DNA from: Alloactinosynnema sp. L-07
GTDB taxonomy: Bacteria > Actinomycetota > Actinomycetes > Mycobacteriales > Pseudonocardiaceae
Direction of reading: 5' to 3'
Assembly (NCBI RefSeq): GCF_900070365.1
Contig: NZ_LN850107.1
Span: 868,001-932,000, forward strand
Length of the DNA stretch: 64,000 nt
Position 1 is the stretch's first letter; each line of letters begins with the position of its first letter. Positions 40,943-49,661 of this stretch are shown here, in pieces. The position numbers and the translations under genes are program-made. Below the pieces are notes generated by a model. The model had not been told where the DNA came from and did no database searches. It saw only the letters and a program-made list of their open reading frames with translations.

Positions 40943-41983
40943 TCAGTCCGTATCCTTAGTCGGACCAGACGGTCGGATCAGGGACTCGAAGTACTCCTTC
41001 GCCGACACCGACTGACTCAGTGGGGCGGCTTGACCCGACCACAGGTTGACGAAGTCCGCGTTCCCACTGCGACGGATGGGTGACATCAGCAGGCTTTGCA
41101 CCGGGTAGTGCGGTACAAGCGCCTCATGCTCGGCCAGTTCGCGGGTCAGTCGGTTCGGGATGGTCCGGGCGTGGCGCCCGGAGAACAGCCGGGTCAGCAC
41201 GGTGACCTTGGCGGCCTGGCTCAGCAAGGCGGCCTTGTGGACCGCGCTCGCCCCCGACTCGGTGGTCGTGAGGAAGCCGGTGCCGATCTGCACCCCGTCG
41301 GCCCCGAGCGCCCGGGCCGCGGCGATCCCGCGGGCGTCGGCGATTCCGCCCGCGGCGATCACCGGAATCCGCACGGCGTCGCGCACCTGCGGGATCAGCG
41401 AGAACGTGCCGACCAGGGACTCGGCGACCGGTCGCAGGAACGCGCCCCGGTGTCCGCCCGCGTCGCTGCCGGAGGCCACCACGGCGTCCATCCCGGCCTC
41501 CGCGATCGCTACCGCCTCATCCACCGTGGTCGCGGTGCCGATCGTGCGGATACCCCGGTCGCGGGCCTCGGTCAGCACGTCGGCCGGTGGGACGCCCATG
41601 ACGAAGCTGATCACCGGGGGAGCGGCGGCCAGCAGCGCGGTGACCTGCTCGACGAAGTCCGGCCCGCGCGTCGGCTCGGGGTCGGGCAGACCGAGTTCGT
41701 CGAGGTAGGGCCGGATCCGGTCGATGTGCCCGGCGAGTTCGTGGGGGTCGGGCCAGCCGTCCTCGCCGGGCTGCGGCACCCAAAGGTTGACCGCGAACGG
41801 CCTGTCCGTGTGGCGTCTCAGGTCGGCGACCAGCGCGGTGATCTCCTCGGGCGTCAAGATGTGCGCGCCGAACGAGCCCAACCCGCCCGCGTTCGACACC
41901 GCGGCGGCCAGCGCCACCGACGAAAGCCCGCCGCCGAAGGGCCCCTGGACGATCGGGTACTCGATCCCGAACAGCGCCTCCAT
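40943..41983 (-). CDS. Nitronate monooxygenase / 2-nitropropane dioxygenase-like flavoenzyme
   Basis: ATG 41983 follows AAAGG. The 346-residue TIM barrel has the family motifs: YPIVQGPFGGGLSSVALAAA at the FMN site, GGLGSFGAH, VASGSDAGGHRGAF (with the catalytic-type His), VIAAGGIADARGIAAARALG and ADGVQIGTGFLTT. Such enzymes oxidise alkyl nitronates such as propionate 3-nitronate. The gene is divergent from a TetR regulator with a shared operator region (42003-42038), so the pair is probably a regulated detoxification unit. Confidence 0.9.
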   Translation of the reverse strand: MEALFGIEYPIVQGPFGGGLSSVALAAAVSNAGGLGSFGAHILTPEEITALVADLRRHTDRPFAVNLWVPQPGEDGWPDPHELAGHIDRIRPYLDELGLPDPEPTRGPDFVEQVTALLAAAPPVISFVMGVPPADVLTEARDRGIRTIGTATTVDEAVAIAEAGMDAVVASGSDAGGHRGAFLRPVAESLVGTFSLIPQVRDAVRIPVIAAGGIADARGIAAARALGADGVQIGTGFLTTTESGASAVHKAALLSQAAKVTVLTRLFSGRHARTIPNRLTRELAEHEALVPHYPVQSLLMSPIRRSGNADFVNLWSGQAAPLSQSVSAKEYFESLIRPSGPTKDTD

Positions 41984-42002
41984 CGCACACCCTTTCAAAG
42001 TT

Positions 42003-42038
42003 GTTCGTGACTGGACGAACACTAGACGACCGGTCAAC
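42003..42038. promoter_or_regulatory. Operator region of the NMO/TetR pair
   Basis: Two symmetric sites lie in the 75-bp divergent region: GTTCGT-N6-ACGAAC (42003-42020) and the palindrome GACCGGTC (42028-42035) within TAGACGACCGGTCAACTA, a layout common for TetR operators in actinomycetes. The TAAAGT next to it may be the -10 of the tetR gene. Confidence 0.5.
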
Positions 42039-42058
42039 TAAAGTGCAACACTTCGACC

Positions 42059-42655
42059 GTGGGAAGAACCAGCACCGCCCGCGAGCGTCTGGTCGACGCC
42101 GCCTGTGACCTGATGCACGCCCGCGGCTACGCCGCGCTGGGCGTGGCCGAGATCTGCGCGACCGCGGACGTGCGCAAGGGCAGCTTCTACCACTTCTTCG
42201 ACTCCAAACAGGCGTTGACGGTCGCGGCGATCGAGACATCGTGGACCCGCCAGCGTCCTGTGTGGACAGCGGCGCTCGCCGCCGACGTGGCTCCGCTGGA
42301 CCGGATCCGGCGGGTACTGGAGTCCCAAGTGGATACTCAGCGCGCGGAGAAGAAGTCCCTCGGCGTGCTGCGGGGATGCCTGTTCGGCAACCTTGCCCAG
42401 GAACTCGGCAACCAGGACGACTTGGTCGCAGGCCACTTGACCGCGGTGTTCGACGACCAGATCACGCTGGTGTCCGAGGCATTGGCGGCGGCGGAGGCGG
42501 AAGACGCGATCCCGGCGGGAACCGGGACCCAGGAGACCGCGCGGGCCGTGCTCGCCCAGTTGGAGGGGATGGTGCTGTTCGCCAAACTCGCCAACGACCC
42601 GGCACTCCTGGACCGCCTGTGGCCCAACACAATGCTACTACTCGGCGCGCGCTAA
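42059..42655 (+). CDS. TetR/AcrR-family transcriptional regulator
   Basis: The 198-residue protein opens with a TetR HTH: TARERLVDAACDLMHARGYA, GVAEICATADVRKGSFYHFF, followed by DSKQALTVAAIE. The C-terminal ligand domain has GVLRGCLFGNLAQELGNQDD, a pattern seen in TetR proteins that control NMO or oxidoreductase genes. It is divergent from the NMO gene, with palindromes between, so it is probably the repressor of NMO, responding to a nitro or electrophilic compound. Start is a GTG at 42059. Confidence 0.9.
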   Translation: MGRTSTARERLVDAACDLMHARGYAALGVAEICATADVRKGSFYHFFDSKQALTVAAIETSWTRQRPVWTAALAADVAPLDRIRRVLESQVDTQRAEKKSLGVLRGCLFGNLAQELGNQDDLVAGHLTAVFDDQITLVSEALAAAEAEDAIPAGTGTQETARAVLAQLEGMVLFAKLANDPALLDRLWPNTMLLLGAR

Positions 42656-42746
42656 CCGATCCACGTCGACCTCGTAGGTCCAAGGTCGCCACAGCGACGA
42701 CAAGGCCAAGCCCAAGGCGCGCTATCGGATCGCGAGTTCGTTCACC

Positions 42747-44342
42747 TCAATGGCCGCGCACCTCATGCGCCAGCAACGCCACATGCAACGACAGCACCGA
42801 TTCCGAATCCTCCAACGACACCCCAAGAATCTGCTCGATCCGAGCCAACTGCTGGTAGTACGCCGTCCGGGACATATGCGCCGCCGCCGCGGCCGCCGAC
42901 TTGTTCCCGCCGTGTTCGCAGTAGTGCCGCAACGTGTCCATCAACCGGCTCCCGTGGGACAAGTCCCGAGCCACCAACGCCGTCAGTTCCCGATCGGCGA
43001 ACGCGATGACCCGGTCGTCGTCAGCCAGCAGGTGCAGCAGTCCCCGCAACCGCACATCATCGAGCCGGTGCACCGCCTTCCCCGGCGACCGCAGCGCCGC
43101 TTGGGCTACGTGCGCCGCCTCGATCAGGCTGCGGCGGGCATCGGTCACCGCGGCCACGGTCGTGCCCACCGCCAGCACCACCGGCCGGGGAGCCTGGTGG
43201 ATCTCCTTCGCCACCCGCCGCAGGACCGCGTCGGCGTCGGCCTGCGGCGTCAGCGACAGCAGCGCCCGGACACTCGTGTCGTCGACGATCCCGACCAGCG
43301 CCGCCACGCGAGCCCGCCGGGTGGCCAGGGCCGTGGCCTCGGCAAGGTCCCTCAGCACCTCCTGAGTCGCCATCGCGGGCGCCGGGCTCACGTCGGTGCC
43401 GGGCCGGACCGCCACGCCGATCAGCTGCCGGTGCTCCAACGGCACCCCGAGCCCGCCCGCCCGCGCGACCAGGTCCGCCGGGGGAGTCTGGGCCAGCAAC
43501 TCGGTCAGCAGCGTCCGGTGCGCGTGCCGCTCCAGGCCCTCCCGGTCCCGCGCTGCCAACCGGTGCACCGCCAGCGCCGACGCGGCTCGCTCGACGATCA
43601 CGATGTGGCGGTGCGCGGGCGCCTCCGGGCACAGCAGCACGAGTCGACCCCAGTCGTTGCCGCGCGCGCCGACCACCGTGACCAGCCAGCCCGCCGCCTG
43701 GTGGTAGGCCGTCCGCTCCGTCACCGTCACCGCGCGCGAGCGGCGGGCCCAGTCGGCCAGGAGTTCGCCGGGCAGTTCGCCGCCCGCGTCGTAGGCGAGG
43801 ATGTCGTGGTCCAAGGTCTCCAACACCACCGGGAAGCCCGACGCCCGCACGACCTCCCGCAGCACCTCGGCGGGCTCCGCGCCCGCCACCGTCAGGGCCG
43901 TGAACGCCTCGTGGACCTGCTCGGCCGCCCGCAGCTCGGCGACCTGAGCGTCGACGATCAGGCCGACCACGGCCTCGGTGACGGCCACGAACTTCGTCTC
44001 GCGGGACAGCGTGATCAGCGGCAGACCGTTCCGTTCGGCCGCGGCGGCCAGCGCGGGCGGCAGACTCTCGCTCCAGTGCCGGACCAGCTCGACGACGATC
44101 CCCGCCGCGCCGATCCCGGCCAGCTCGTCGACGTACCTGGTCAGGGCCGCGACATCATCGGCGAGGGCGATGCCCGTGGTCAGCACCAGCTCGCCGCCGC
44201 GCAGCAGGTGGGCGATGTCGGCGACCTCGGCCGCGTGCACCCAGCGGACCCGATTGGACAGTCCGGACGCGCCCGCGACGACCGCGGGCGCACCCTGCCG
44301 CACGACCGGCAGGGCCAGGATCTCCGACACAGTCGGGTACAT
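42747..44342 (-). CDS. PucR-family transcriptional regulator
   Basis: ATG 44342 lies 6 bases after a TACAGT box (leaderless). The 531-residue protein has the PucR N-terminal domain (TVSEILALPVVRQGAPAVVA, WVHAAEVADIAHLLRGGELV, LTTGIAL), a GGDEF-like middle and a C-terminal PucR HTH (LMDTLRHYCEHGGNKSAAAA, HMSRTAYYQQLARIEQILG). PucR proteins act on purine, pyrimidine or amino acid breakdown genes. A sequence element in its own promoter recurs before the aminotransferase/semialdehyde dehydrogenase operon, and weakly before the pyrimidine operon, so it probably controls that pathway. Confidence 0.92.
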   Translation of the reverse strand: MYPTVSEILALPVVRQGAPAVVAGASGLSNRVRWVHAAEVADIAHLLRGGELVLTTGIALADDVAALTRYVDELAGIGAAGIVVELVRHWSESLPPALAAAAERNGLPLITLSRETKFVAVTEAVVGLIVDAQVAELRAAEQVHEAFTALTVAGAEPAEVLREVVRASGFPVVLETLDHDILAYDAGGELPGELLADWARRSRAVTVTERTAYHQAAGWLVTVVGARGNDWGRLVLLCPEAPAHRHIVIVERAASALAVHRLAARDREGLERHAHRTLLTELLAQTPPADLVARAGGLGVPLEHRQLIGVAVRPGTDVSPAPAMATQEVLRDLAEATALATRRARVAALVGIVDDTSVRALLSLTPQADADAVLRRVAKEIHQAPRPVVLAVGTTVAAVTDARRSLIEAAHVAQAALRSPGKAVHRLDDVRLRGLLHLLADDDRVIAFADRELTALVARDLSHGSRLMDTLRHYCEHGGNKSAAAAAAHMSRTAYYQQLARIEQILGVSLEDSESVLSLHVALLAHEVRGH

Positions 44343-44348
44343 CGACAC

Positions 44349-44389
44349 ACTGTAAGTCCGGCCCGCGGTCACCGATACATCTTGACCAT
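44349..44389. promoter_or_regulatory. pucR promoter (-10 TACAGT) with conserved PucR-linked element
   Basis: On the reverse strand TACAGT (44354-44349) is 6 bases before the pucR ATG. Beyond it, read on the forward strand, TCCGGCCCG (44357-44365) and CCGATACATCTTGACCAT (44372-44389) match the region before the aminotransferase, where the same two blocks occur with 17 of 18 identities in the second block but directly joined. This is the likely PucR binding region (autoregulation). Confidence 0.55.
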
Positions 44390-44432
44390 CGCGGCGCGGT
44401 GCCGCCGCCCAGGACGGGATACATTCCTGCCC

Positions 44433-46415
44433 ATGCCGACCGCACCGTCGCCCGCCCGCCTGCTCCGCTGGTCCGCCGCCGCGGCGCTGGCACTGTTCGT
44501 ACTGGTCGCGGGCCCGGCCATGGCCGACCCGCCGGAGCGGCTGCGTGATCAGGTCACCGACAATTCCGGCGCGCTCGACGCGGCCGGGCGGGACGCGGTG
44601 ACGGCTGCGGTCGACAAGCTCTACGACTCGCGCAAGCTTCGGCTCTGGGTTGTCTTCGTCGCCGACTTCACCGGCGAGGAGGGGCCGCGCTGGGCCGAGG
44701 ACACCGCGACCCTCAGCTCCCTCGGCGACCGGGACGTGCTGCTCGCCGTGGCGACCGTCGACCGCTCGTACGGCCTCTACTCGGCGGGCCTGCCGCAGGA
44801 GATCACCGACAACGAGTTCACCGAGCTGCGGGTCGACAGCATCGAACCCGCCCTGCGCGACCAGGACTGGGCGGGCGCCGTCGTGGCCGCGGCCAACGGC
44901 CTCGACGGTGCGATGGCGCCGAGCACGGTCTCCGCGCGACCGCTGCTGATCGGCGGCGCGGTCGTGCTCGTCGGCGGCGGCGGCGTGTACTTCTACACCC
45001 GCAAGCGCAGGCGCGACCGGGCCGAGGCGAGCATCGCCGCCGCGCGCGAGATCGACCCGAACGACACCGCGGCCCTCGCCGCCCTGCCGATCGACGCGCT
45101 CGACGCCCGGTCACGGGAAGTCCTCGTGGAGATGGACAACGCGCTGCGCACCAGCGCCGAGGAACTCGACCTGGCCCGCGGCGAGTTCGGCGACGCCCAG
45201 ACCCAGCCGTTCACCACCGCGTTCACCACCGCCAAGCAAGCCCTCGCCCACGCCTTCACCCTGCGCCAGCGGCTCGACGACAACATCCCCGAGACGCCCG
45301 CGGAGCAGCGCGACCTGCTCGTCGAGCTGATCAGCAGCTGCGGCAAGGCCGACCGCGAACTCGACGCCCGCGTCGCCGAGTTCGACGGCATGCGCGACCT
45401 GCTGATCGACGCCCCCCAGCGACTCGACACGCTCACCCAGGAGATGGTCGCGCTGACCACGCGCCTGCCGGAGTCGGAGGCCACGCTGGCCCGGCTGGTC
45501 GCGGAGTTCCCGGCGCCCGTGCTGGCCCCGATCCGCGACAACGTCACCCAGGCCCGGCAGCGCCTGGCCTTCGCCGACCAGAACATCACCGCGGGCCGCG
45601 AGGCGACCGCACGACCGGCGGGCGAGCAGGGCGCGGTGGTCGCCGCCATCCGCGCCGCCGAGGGCGCCGTCGGCCAGTCCCGCACCTTGCTCGACGCCGT
45701 CGACCACGGCGCCGACAACATCCGCACGGCCATCGCGGGCCTGCCCGCCGCCATCGAGGACACCCGCGCCGACCTCGCCGCCGCCCGCGACCTGGCCGCC
45801 CACGGCGGCGAGCTGCTCGCCTCGGCCATGGAAGCCGCCGAAGCCGCCCTCGCCTCGGCCGAGGCCACCAAGGACACCAACCCCTTGGGCGCCTACACCG
45901 ACCTCGCCGCCGCCGACGTCGAACTCGACAAGGCCGTCAGCACCGCGGCCACGGCGAAGGACCGCACGGACCGCCTGCGCCAGCAGGTCGACCAGACCCT
46001 CGCCACCGCCAGGGCCCAGCTGTCCGCCGCCACCGACTACATCGCCACCCGCCGCGGCGCCGTCGAGGCCGAGGCCCGTACGCGCCTGTCGGAGGCACAG
46101 CGGCACCTGGCCGAAGCCGAGCAGGCCACCGACCTCGCGGTCGCACTCCAACACGCCCAAACCGCCGCGGGCCTGGCCGCCCGCGCGTCCTCGGCGGCGG
46201 AGTCAGACGTCCGCGACTGGGAGAGCAGGCAGAACCAGTCCGGCTTCGGCGGCAACACCGGCGCGGTCCTTGGCGGCATCCTGCTGGACAGCGTCCTGCG
46301 CGGCGGCTTCGGCTCCGGCAGCCGGGGCGGTCGTTGGGGCGGTGGCGGCAGCGGCCCCGGTTCATTCGGCGGCGCGGGCAGCTCCCGCCGAATCGGCGGC
46401 GGCGGCCGCTTCTAA
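44433..46415 (+). CDS. TPM-domain membrane protein with long coiled-coil region (660 aa)
   Basis: ATG 44433 lies 7 bases after TACATT. Signal peptide/first helix: LLRWSAAAALALFVLVAGPAMA. A TPM (TLP18.3/Psb32/MOLO-1) domain follows: LRDQVTDNSGALDAAGRDAV, KLRLWVVFVADFTGEEG, DRDVLLAVATVDRSYGLYSA. A membrane helix at about 170-190 (LLIGGAVVLVGGGGVYFY) precedes a cytoplasmic region of about 400 residues rich in Ala/Glu/Arg heptads (several coiled coils). The C-terminus is Gly/Ser/Arg rich (GGFGSGSRGGRWGGGGSG). Such proteins are common in actinomycetes with no clear role; envelope maintenance is possible. Divergent from pucR. Confidence 0.85.
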   Translation: MPTAPSPARLLRWSAAAALALFVLVAGPAMADPPERLRDQVTDNSGALDAAGRDAVTAAVDKLYDSRKLRLWVVFVADFTGEEGPRWAEDTATLSSLGDRDVLLAVATVDRSYGLYSAGLPQEITDNEFTELRVDSIEPALRDQDWAGAVVAAANGLDGAMAPSTVSARPLLIGGAVVLVGGGGVYFYTRKRRRDRAEASIAAAREIDPNDTAALAALPIDALDARSREVLVEMDNALRTSAEELDLARGEFGDAQTQPFTTAFTTAKQALAHAFTLRQRLDDNIPETPAEQRDLLVELISSCGKADRELDARVAEFDGMRDLLIDAPQRLDTLTQEMVALTTRLPESEATLARLVAEFPAPVLAPIRDNVTQARQRLAFADQNITAGREATARPAGEQGAVVAAIRAAEGAVGQSRTLLDAVDHGADNIRTAIAGLPAAIEDTRADLAAARDLAAHGGELLASAMEAAEAALASAEATKDTNPLGAYTDLAAADVELDKAVSTAATAKDRTDRLRQQVDQTLATARAQLSAATDYIATRRGAVEAEARTRLSEAQRHLAEAEQATDLAVALQHAQTAAGLAARASSAAESDVRDWESRQNQSGFGGNTGAVLGGILLDSVLRGGFGSGSRGGRWGGGGSGPGSFGGAGSSRRIGGGGRF

Positions 46416-46438
46416 GCGCTGTCCTGCATTTGCTTTTG

Positions 46439-46453
46439 GGGACCGAAGGTCCC
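46439..46453. terminator. Short hairpin GGGACC-GAA-GGTCCC with flanking CCTGCA repeats
   Basis: A 6-bp stem with GAA loop lies 23 bases after the TPM gene stop. CCTGCATTT occurs on both sides (from about 46433 and 46452), and CCTGCA a third time further on, before the convergent LysR gene. It may serve both genes. Confidence 0.5.
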
Positions 46454-46516
46454 TGCATTTCCCCTGCACGAGGGAGCGCCCTCGCCGACGAAGAACGAAC
46501 GAGTGCACAACGCGCG

Positions 46517-47431
46517 TCAACGAGACATGATCTGACTCAGCTCGTGCAGCAGCAGAGCAGCGCTCTCCGTCAGATAGTCTAGAAACCGTTGCACCGCAGG
46601 CGGTCGCGGCCTGCGGTCGACCACCGCCGCGTAGATCGCACGTGGGGATGCCTCATCGGCATGCAGACGCTTGACCAGAATGTCCGGTCGCAGTGCCGTC
46701 GCCGCGAGGCCGGGTACAAGCGTGATCCCCAGACCCGCCGCGACCAACCCCTGTTTCGCGGTCCACTCCTGCACGACGTAACGCACCGACGGCCGGAAAC
46801 CCGACCGCAAGCACATGCCGATCAATGTGTCCTCGACAGTCGTAGACCCCGCGATCCAGCTCTCACCCGCCAACTCCGTCAGCCGCAGCGTCCGGCGCCC
46901 GGCGAACCGGTGGTCGGTGGGCAGCGCGACCAGCAGGGGATCGTCGAGAAGGTGGTGCAATGCCAGCCCCTCGACCGACCCAGGTGAGCCCGCGAGCACC
47001 GCCACATCCAGCTCGCCCGCGCGCAGCCTGCCGATGTGCGCCGCGGTGAGCCCGTCGGACAGCGACAGCTCCACGCGCGGGTGCGCGGCCTGAAACGCCG
47101 CCATCGCGCGCGGCACCAGCACCGCCTCCGCCGTGGCGAACGCGCCGATGCGCAGCCTTCCCGTGTCCACCTCACGCAACGCGGTCAGGTCGCGGCGGGC
47201 CGCGTCGAGCCGGTCGAGCACCGCGTCGGCGTGGCCGAGCAGGCAGCGGCCCTCATCTGTCAACCGGACGCCGCGTGGCACCCGGTCGAACAGCACCGCT
47301 GCCACGTCCTCCTCCAGTGCCGCGATCTGGCGGGACACCGCGGACTGGGTGTAGCGCAGCGACCTCGCCGCGGCGGTGAACGAACCCAGGACCGCCACCT
47401 CACGGAACACCGACAGCCTCACTATGTCCAC
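46517..47431 (-). CDS. LysR-family transcriptional regulator
   Basis: The 304-residue protein starts with a winged HTH (IVRLSVFREVAVLGSFTAAA, RSLRYTQSAVSRQIAALEED), then a LysR effector domain (RLRIGAFATAEAVLVPRAMA, LDVAVLAGS, GITLVPGLAATAL). GTG 47431 is chosen because an upstream ATG at 47455 would lie within the palindrome TCGCATG-N5-CATGCGA that should be its operator. It is divergent from the HIBADH/RidA operon, which is its likely target. Confidence 0.9.
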   Translation of the reverse strand: MDIVRLSVFREVAVLGSFTAAARSLRYTQSAVSRQIAALEEDVAAVLFDRVPRGVRLTDEGRCLLGHADAVLDRLDAARRDLTALREVDTGRLRIGAFATAEAVLVPRAMAAFQAAHPRVELSLSDGLTAAHIGRLRAGELDVAVLAGSPGSVEGLALHHLLDDPLLVALPTDHRFAGRRTLRLTELAGESWIAGSTTVEDTLIGMCLRSGFRPSVRYVVQEWTAKQGLVAAGLGITLVPGLAATALRPDILVKRLHADEASPRAIYAAVVDRRPRPPAVQRFLDYLTESAALLLHELSQIMSR

Positions 47432-47449
47432 AATGGATCCATTCTGATC

Positions 47450-47486
47450 TCGCATGGCGATCATGCGAAACCTTCGCTTGTCGCAT
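47450..47486. promoter_or_regulatory. LysR-type operator with three TCGCATG half-sites
   Basis: TCGCATG-GCGAT-CATGCGA is a perfect 7-bp inverted repeat (47450-47468). A third half-site TCGCATG follows at 47480-47486, one and a half turns on. This fits a LysR recognition site plus activation site between lysR and the HIBADH gene. TAACGT, 7 bases before ATG 47514, is the probable -10 of the latter. Confidence 0.6.
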
Positions 47487-47513
47487 GTCAGGGTTGAGCC
47501 TAACGTCAGCGGC

Positions 47514-48311
47514 ATGCCCACTGTCGCGTTTCTGGGACTCGGCCACATGGGGGTTCGCATGGCGGCCAGGCTGGTCGCCGCAGGCCACACCGTGACCGTT
47601 TGGAACCGGACCAGCAAGCCACTCGTCGGCGCGACCGCGGCCGACACGCCTGGGGGTGCGGCGTCGGGCGCGGAGATCGTGATCACCATGCTCTCCGGGC
47701 CCGCCGCCGTCGAGTCGGTGCTGTTCGGCGAGAACGGCGCGGCATCGGCCATGCGCGCGGACACCGTGCTGGTCGAGATGTCCACGATCGGCCCCGACGC
47801 GGTCCGAGCCATCGCCGCCCGCCTGCCGTGCGCCATGGTCGACGCGCCCGTCGGCGGAAGCGTCGACAAGGCCGAGGCCGGGGAGTTGACGATCTTCACC
47901 GGCGGCGAGCCCGCCGACGTCGACCGCGTCGCCCCGGTTCTCGCCGCCATGGGCACCGTCGAGCGGGTCGGCGGCCCCGGCTCGGCCGCCGCGGCGAAGC
48001 TCGTGGTGAACACCGCGCTGATCGCCGGGCTCGCGCTGCTCGGCGAACTCCGCGAGTTGGCGGCCACCCTCGACGTGGACGCCGAACGGTTCCTCGCCGC
48101 GGGCCCGATGGGCGCCCTGGTGCGGCGGTCGGAAGGCAAGGGCGCTCACTTCACCATGGACTTGGCCGCTAAGGACCTCGCGCTCGCCGTCGACCACGGC
48201 GGCGACCTCCCACTCACCCGAGCCGCGCTGGCCAGGGCCCGTGCGGCCGTCCCCAACACCGGAGGCCGCGACGTCGGCGCGCTGGCCGACCCGACGAAGG
48301 CAGGCCGATGA
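47514..48311 (+). CDS. NAD(P)-dependent oxidoreductase of the 3-hydroxyisobutyrate dehydrogenase family
   Basis: ATG 47514 lies 7 bases after TAACGT. The 265-residue protein has the Rossmann motif FLGLGHMGVRMAARLVAAGH, VEMSTIGPDAVRAIA (substrate-binding), DAPVGGSVDKAEAGELTIF and the catalytic lysine region GPGSAAAAKLVVNTAL. The enzyme family oxidises beta-hydroxy acids or reduces their semialdehydes (HIBADH, tartronate semialdehyde reductase, imine reductases). Its stop overlaps the RidA gene start (ATGA). The LysR regulator is divergent. Whether it links to the semialdehyde chemistry at 50-53 kb is not shown. Confidence 0.88.
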   Translation: MPTVAFLGLGHMGVRMAARLVAAGHTVTVWNRTSKPLVGATAADTPGGAASGAEIVITMLSGPAAVESVLFGENGAASAMRADTVLVEMSTIGPDAVRAIAARLPCAMVDAPVGGSVDKAEAGELTIFTGGEPADVDRVAPVLAAMGTVERVGGPGSAAAAKLVVNTALIAGLALLGELRELAATLDVDAERFLAAGPMGALVRRSEGKGAHFTMDLAAKDLALAVDHGGDLPLTRAALARARAAVPNTGGRDVGALADPTKAGR

Positions 48312-48703
48312 CCACGACGTTCCACAACCCGCCCACCGCGCCGCCCCCGGCCGCCGCCTACTCCAACCTGGCCGAGATCGACCTCGGCGGGCGCAGGCTG
48401 CTGATCCTGTCCGGCCAAGCCGCCCTCGACCACGATGGCGAAGTGGTCGGCGAAGACGACATGGCCGCCCAGACCGCGTTCATCTTCGACGCCGTCGCCG
48501 CCCTGCTCGCCGACCGCGGCGCGGGCTTCGCCGACGTGGTGAACATCCGCACCTACCTCGCCGACATGGACCGCCTCGCCGAGTACGGCGCGGTCCGCCG
48601 CACCTACCTCGGCGACACCCTGCCGACCAGCACGACGGTCGAGGTGTCCCGACTGTTCCGGCCCGGCCTGCTGCTGGAGGTCGACATCACCGCCGTGGTG
48701 TAG
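48308..48703 (+). CDS. RidA/YjgF/UK114-family protein
   Basis: The 131-residue protein has RidA features: YSNLAEIDLGGRRLLILSGQ, AAQTAFIFDAVAALLADRGA, VVNIRTYLADMDRL and TSTTVEVSRLFRPGLLLEVD. The Arg of the usual carboxylate-binding site aligns with NIRTYL. RidA proteins hydrolyse reactive enamines/imines. ATG 48308 overlaps the HIBADH stop by four bases, so both work together, perhaps on an imine or semialdehyde. Confidence 0.88.
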   Translation: MTTTFHNPPTAPPPAAAYSNLAEIDLGGRRLLILSGQAALDHDGEVVGEDDMAAQTAFIFDAVAALLADRGAGFADVVNIRTYLADMDRLAEYGAVRRTYLGDTLPTSTTVEVSRLFRPGLLLEVDITAVV

Positions 48704-48752
48704 CGATCTTCGGACGGAGAGCGACAGAGAGGGGTACGGTTCGAGAATCGGT

Positions 48753-49634
48753 GTGGTCGAGGTGATTCCGATCAACAACCAGCAAAGATATCGGCGCCAT
48801 GGCAGGCCCGTGGCGCGCGACAAGGCCGGGAACACGATCTGCAAGGTCGACGAGGTTCTCCGGAAAGCGTCCGTGCTCGCCGAGTGGAAGTTCCACACTT
48901 TCGTACAGGGCTCGGCCCGCAATCAGACGAACATCGAGGCCACGAGCGACGTCGATGTCGTGGTATGCGCCCACATACCAACGACGTACAATGATTGGCT
49001 GGAATTCCGTCAGGCTGTGTTCGGTGTCTTCAACGGGAAATCGCCCTTGGGGAAGCCGGAGCGGGCCCACAAGACGATCAAGCTCAGTGCTCGTGCGCCG
49101 CTGCTGGCGGTCGACCTGGTGGTGTGCTGCGAAGGTGAGCAGCCCGGTCAGCGCACCCCGCGTGCCGGTGACGGTGAACTGCCCGTCGAGACGCCGATCT
49201 TCTTCTGGTCTCTCGCGGCGGAGGAACCGATTCTCATGGAGAGTTATCCGCAGCTGCACGCGGCCGAAGTGGAAAGAATAGACAAGGAAACCGGCGGATT
49301 GTATCGAGGTGAAATCCGCCTCATCAAACGACTGTGCTCTTCCCTTAAAGCACCCATGCCGTCGTACTTGCTTGAGTGTGTAATCGGCAATGCGCCAGCG
49401 GGCTGCTACTCGGGCAAACTTTTCCGGACTCATCCAAAGATAGTCGACTGGCTCGGTGAGATGTCGGGAGGGCTTGCTTGCCTGTCGACCTTGGGCGGGC
49501 GCAAGACGATCAAGGCCAGTGCTTCGTCCACCGATCTGCTGAACCTCGAAGACTTCATCAAGCATCTTGTGAAGCATCCGGATCCGGATCAGCCAGAACA
49601 GTGGTACAGGAACAGGTACAGGGACGACGAATAG
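48753..49634 (+). CDS. CD-NTase (cGAS/DncV-like nucleotidyltransferase), CBASS
   Basis: The 293-residue protein has the CD-NTase active site: G53-S54 (FVQGSARNQTNIEATSD), D66-V-D68 (SDVDVVV) and a third acid D121 (AVDLVVCC). The RNQTNI and SDVDVVV pattern is that of the OAS-like CD-NTases of CBASS, which make cyclic oligonucleotides when phage infect. It is followed after 27 bases by a Cap15-like effector. Codon use is clearly less GC-rich than in the neighbours (for example gaaagaatagac at 49269), so the pair was probably acquired. Start is a GTG; a second GTG at 48762 is possible. No Cap2/Cap3 genes: type I CBASS. Confidence 0.9.
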   Translation: MVEVIPINNQQRYRRHGRPVARDKAGNTICKVDEVLRKASVLAEWKFHTFVQGSARNQTNIEATSDVDVVVCAHIPTTYNDWLEFRQAVFGVFNGKSPLGKPERAHKTIKLSARAPLLAVDLVVCCEGEQPGQRTPRAGDGELPVETPIFFWSLAAEEPILMESYPQLHAAEVERIDKETGGLYRGEIRLIKRLCSSLKAPMPSYLLECVIGNAPAGCYSGKLFRTHPKIVDWLGEMSGGLACLSTLGGRKTIKASASSTDLLNLEDFIKHLVKHPDPDQPEQWYRNRYRDDE

Positions 49635-49661
49635 GCCGCTCCGATCGAGGCGAGGGTCGGT

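Noticed and set aside
42750..44432. N-terminal extension of the TPM protein over the pucR gene
   Set aside because: The true start at 44433 has a signal peptide and a -10 box; the extension is antisense to pucR.
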